Shown here piece by piece: positions 7,144 through 9,346 of a DNA stretch of 9,346 nucleotides. The notes below the pieces were generated by a model. The model did no database searches. It had not been told where the DNA came from and saw only the letters and a program-made list of their open reading frames with translations. How positions within the stretch are numbered: the stretch's first letter is position 1; each line of letters opens with the position of its first letter. Made by a program: the position numbers and the translations under genes. This stretch comes from Gammaproteobacteria bacterium (GTDB lineage: Bacteria; Pseudomonadota; Gammaproteobacteria; Pseudomonadales; Halomonadaceae): the NCBI GenBank assembly GCA_023485185.1, contig JAMCZP010000115.1, positions 1 through 9,346 of the forward strand, in the 5' to 3' direction.

Positions 7144-7806
7144 ATGACCGCCGTTTCTACTTCACATGAAAGTCCGAGCCGGGAAAGAATAGAGAAGAGT
7201 ATTCTGGCTGCCGCTGAGCAAGTGTTTTCTCAACACGGCTACCGCGGCGCTAGCTTGCAAGTGATCGCTGATCGAGCAGGTCTCCCTAAGGCAAATATTC
7301 TTTACTACATGGGCAGCAAACAAGCGCTCTATGTGCGTCTGCTTAACCGTATGATGTTCCGGTGGAATGAAGTATTAGAAGACATTACCCCTGACAGTGA
7401 TCCGGCGACGGTATTAAGTGACTTTATTCGCACCAAAATGGTGCTTGGTCAACGCTATCCTCAAGGCTCTAAACTGTTTGCCGCTGAAATTTTAGCGGGA
7501 GCGCCATTCCTAAATGATTATCTCGCCGGTGAATTACGCGACTGGGTAGCCTCTCGTGCCGCGATTATTCGCCAGTGGTCGGCACAAGGTAAAATGGATG
7601 ACGTTGATCCGCGCTGGCTGATTTTCCTAATTTGGTCTTCCACTCAACATTACACTGAATATAGCGCTCAGGTCAGCGGTATTCTAGGTCGAGATACCTT
7701 GAGCGACGATGACCTTGAGTCAATATCGGCATTCCTTGAGCACGTTATTTTAAAAGGCTGTGGCATACCGCAGCCTGTTGTGAAAGCACATCGGCTGGAA
7801 AAGTGA
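7144..7806 (+). CDS. TetR-family regulator, RutR-like
   Basis: A 220-residue one-component repressor-type protein. The N-terminal helix-turn-helix spans about residues 15-60, with RIEKSILAAAEQVFSQHGY, then SLQVIADRAGLPKANILYY and the SKQALY motif that ends TetR DNA-binding domains. The C-terminal ligand domain strongly resembles E. coli RutR (212 aa): RYPQGSKLFAAEILAGAPFL (104-123), DPRWLIFLIWSSTQHY (155-170) and a similar ending. RutR senses uracil and thymine in E. coli; the ligand here is unknown, and a purine-pathway compound is plausible from context. The ATG at 7144 is preferred, with AAGGA 9 nt upstream. A GTG at 7069 would add 25 residues, including a hydrophobic stretch, not seen in RutR. 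It is transcribed away from the xdh operon and ends 7 nt before hrpB. I leave the symbol blank because orthology to rutR versus a purine-specific paralogue is undecided. Confidence 0.9.
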   Translation: MTAVSTSHESPSRERIEKSILAAAEQVFSQHGYRGASLQVIADRAGLPKANILYYMGSKQALYVRLLNRMMFRWNEVLEDITPDSDPATVLSDFIRTKMVLGQRYPQGSKLFAAEILAGAPFLNDYLAGELRDWVASRAAIIRQWSAQGKMDDVDPRWLIFLIWSSTQHYTEYSAQVSGILGRDTLSDDDLESISAFLEHVILKGCGIPQPVVKAHRLEK

Positions 7807-7813
7807 AACGCTA

Positions 7814-9346
7814 ATGAGTGTGCTACCGATTGATCAGCATCTTGATCACGTAAAAGATGTCCTGGCCTCACACAACCGTCTTATGCTCATTGCCCAACCG
7901 GGGGCGGGTAAGACGACTCGGGTTCCGCTGAGTTTATTGGCGAGCCATTGGGCTGAGGATAAAAAACTGCTGCTGTTAGAACCTCGCCGAGTGGCTGCTC
8001 GTTTAGCGGCTACGTTTATGGCTCAGCAGTTGGGGGAGGCCGTGGGTCAGACGGTTGGTTATCGCATGCGTGGTGATAGCTGTACCAGCGCGCAAACCCG
8101 TTTAGAAGTCGTGACTCAAGGCGTACTAACGCGGATGCTTCAGAATGATCCGTTGCTTGAAGGCATCGGCGGGATTATTTTCGATGAATTCCATGAGCGA
8201 AGCTTAGAAGCCGATGTGGGTTTAGCGCTGGCGCTGGATGTGCAAGCGAGTATTCGTGAGGATTTGCGCCTATTAGTGATGTCAGCAACGTTGGATGTAA
8301 AAGCCCTAATGGGCGTGCTCGGCGAACAGGTGCCTATTATCGAGTGCCAAGGCCGCCAGTATCCTGTGACGACGTCTTATCGTCCGCCGTCGAATCAAGA
8401 GGAGGGGGTTAACCACACGCTACAAGTGATTAACGAAGCACTTTCAATGCCGGATACCCAAGACATACTGGTTATTCTGCCGGGCGTTTCTGAGATAAAC
8501 CGGTTAGTGCGAGTATTGGAAAAAGCACTACCCAATCTCGCTATAAGACCACTGCACGGCCGCATGAGCATCCCAGAACAGCAGGCGGCGCTGGTGGCGA
8601 ATACCGCTCAACAACGGATTATTGTTTCTACTGCTATTACCGAATCGAGTATCACTGTAGAGGGCGTCAATGTGGTGATTGATGGCGGCTTGGAGCGGGT
8701 GCCGCTTTTCCAGCCGCGCACAGGACTCACTCGTTTAACCACACGGCGCATCAACCGCGCGAGTGCTGATCAGCGCTGCGGGCGTGCCGGCCGACAAAGC
8801 CCTGGGCATTGTTTTCGTCTGTGGGCCCAAGAGCAGACACTAGTGCCCTACGGTGAACCCGAAATACAGCAGGCGGATCTTTCGGCAGTTGTCCTTGAAT
8901 TAGCGTGCTGGGGAGTGATATCGCCAGGTGATTTGGAATGGGTAACGCCACCTCCAGAAGGTGCTTGGCGCAGTGGCCAGTCGCTACTGATGCAATTAAG
9001 TGTGTTAGATCAGGATCATAAGCTAACGGCGCTGGGTAGCCGCTGTGCCAAGTGGCCAGTCGCCCCGCGAATAGCGGTGATGCTTGAGTGTGCTGCTGGC
9101 CTCAAGGCGTTGCCACTTGCCTGTGGTTTAGCAGCACTGCTTGAGGGCCGCGAGACAACTGAGCGCTCACTGCATGATGCAATAGCCTTAAGGTTTCGCC
9201 AGCCTATGCGCTTTCCCATTTGGCAGCAAGAAGCGGTTAGGCTGGCAAAAAGGGCAGGCGTAGTGCTTGATGAGGCTGGCCTGGAGCCTCTTGGATCGCT
9301 ATTGGCTCTTGCCTACCCTGATCGCATCAGTCAGCAAGTTAGTCCC
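7814..9346 (+). CDS. hrpB: ATP-dependent helicase HrpB (5' part, runs off the window)
   Basis: An uninterrupted reading frame of 511 codons continues past the right edge; full HrpB proteins are usually about 800-850 residues, so roughly 60% is present. It is a superfamily 2 DEAH/RHA-type helicase of largely unknown cellular role. Motifs are Walker A AQPGAGKTT (27-35, K33), LEPRRVAAR (55-63), VTQGVLTRML (100-109), Walker B DEFHERS (124-130, the form typical of HrpB), MSATLD (156-161), LHGRM (247-251), STAITESSITVEGV (272-285) and motif VI QRCGRAGR (320-327). After about 350 comes the helicase-associated region, with LTALGSRCAKWPVAPRIAVML (404-424). The ATG at 7814 lies 7 nt after the regulator's stop and has only a weak ribosome-binding site, so it may share a transcript with the regulator or have an internal promoter. 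No frameshift is seen. Confidence 0.95.
   Translation, partial: MSVLPIDQHLDHVKDVLASHNRLMLIAQPGAGKTTRVPLSLLASHWAEDKKLLLLEPRRVAARLAATFMAQQLGEAVGQTVGYRMRGDSCTSAQTRLEVVTQGVLTRMLQNDPLLEGIGGIIFDEFHERSLEADVGLALALDVQASIREDLRLLVMSATLDVKALMGVLGEQVPIIECQGRQYPVTTSYRPPSNQEEGVNHTLQVINEALSMPDTQDILVILPGVSEINRLVRVLEKALPNLAIRPLHGRMSIPEQQAALVANTAQQRIIVSTAITESSITVEGVNVVIDGGLERVPLFQPRTGLTRLTTRRINRASADQRCGRAGRQSPGHCFRLWAQEQTLVPYGEPEIQQADLSAVVLELACWGVISPGDLEWVTPPPEGAWRSGQSLLMQLSVLDQDHKLTALGSRCAKWPVAPRIAVMLECAAGLKALPLACGLAALLEGRETTERSLHDAIALRFRQPMRFPIWQQEAVRLAKRAGVVLDEAGLEPLGSLLALAYPDRISQQVSP

Noticed and set aside
8183..8194. DEFH instead of DEAH in the HrpB Walker B motif as a possible mutation
   Set aside because: To my knowledge DEFHERS is the normal form in the HrpB family, and the other helicase motifs are intact.

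Overview
The window looks like chromosomal DNA from a gammaproteobacterium, most likely a member of the Halomonadaceae (Halomonas or a close relative). The evidence is the Pseudomonas/Halomonas-style 5S rRNA, a classical xdhA-xdhB-xdhC-guaD order, a RutR-like regulator and an HrpB helicase. The genus is inferred from general resemblance, not from a search.

Positions 1-399 are the 3' end of a 23S rRNA, starting inside the peptidyl-transferase centre. A spacer without a tRNA follows, then a complete 5S rRNA (about 546-664) and a strong intrinsic terminator (679-704). Beyond it lies a short relic of a second 5S gene. Its 3' part can still be aligned in two pieces, separated by a GC-rich, hairpin-forming block of about 45 nt. 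A second terminator (815-853) comes next and appears to work in both directions, because the next operon converges on it.

Positions 889-6943, on the minus strand, hold one compact purine-degradation operon transcribed as xdhA, xdhB, xdhC, guaD. XdhA (2Fe-2S/FAD) and XdhB (molybdopterin) form xanthine dehydrogenase. XdhC handles the sulfurated molybdenum cofactor for XdhB. GuaD deaminates guanine to xanthine, the substrate of XdhAB. The set converts guanine and hypoxanthine to urate. Every junction overlaps or nearly abuts (17-nt overlap, GTGA 4-nt overlap, 1-nt gap), which suggests translational coupling. All key cofactor and catalytic motifs are intact.

Positions 6944-7143 are the divergent control region. 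It contains a perfect 16-bp palindrome, TTGACCGATCGGTCAA, closely resembling the known RutR operator. The facing plus-strand gene (7144-7806) encodes a TetR-family protein that resembles E. coli RutR along its length. The simplest model is a RutR-type repressor controlling xanthine dehydrogenase, and perhaps itself, through this site.

From 7814 to the right edge, only 7 nt after the regulator, runs the first 511 codons of hrpB, a DEAH-type ATP-dependent helicase whose C-terminal part lies outside the window. I see no CRISPR array, insertion sequence, prophage gene or tRNA. The region is mostly ordinary core genome; the most unusual items are the 5S relic with its GC-rich insert and the RutR-like regulator/operator pair attached to purine catabolism.
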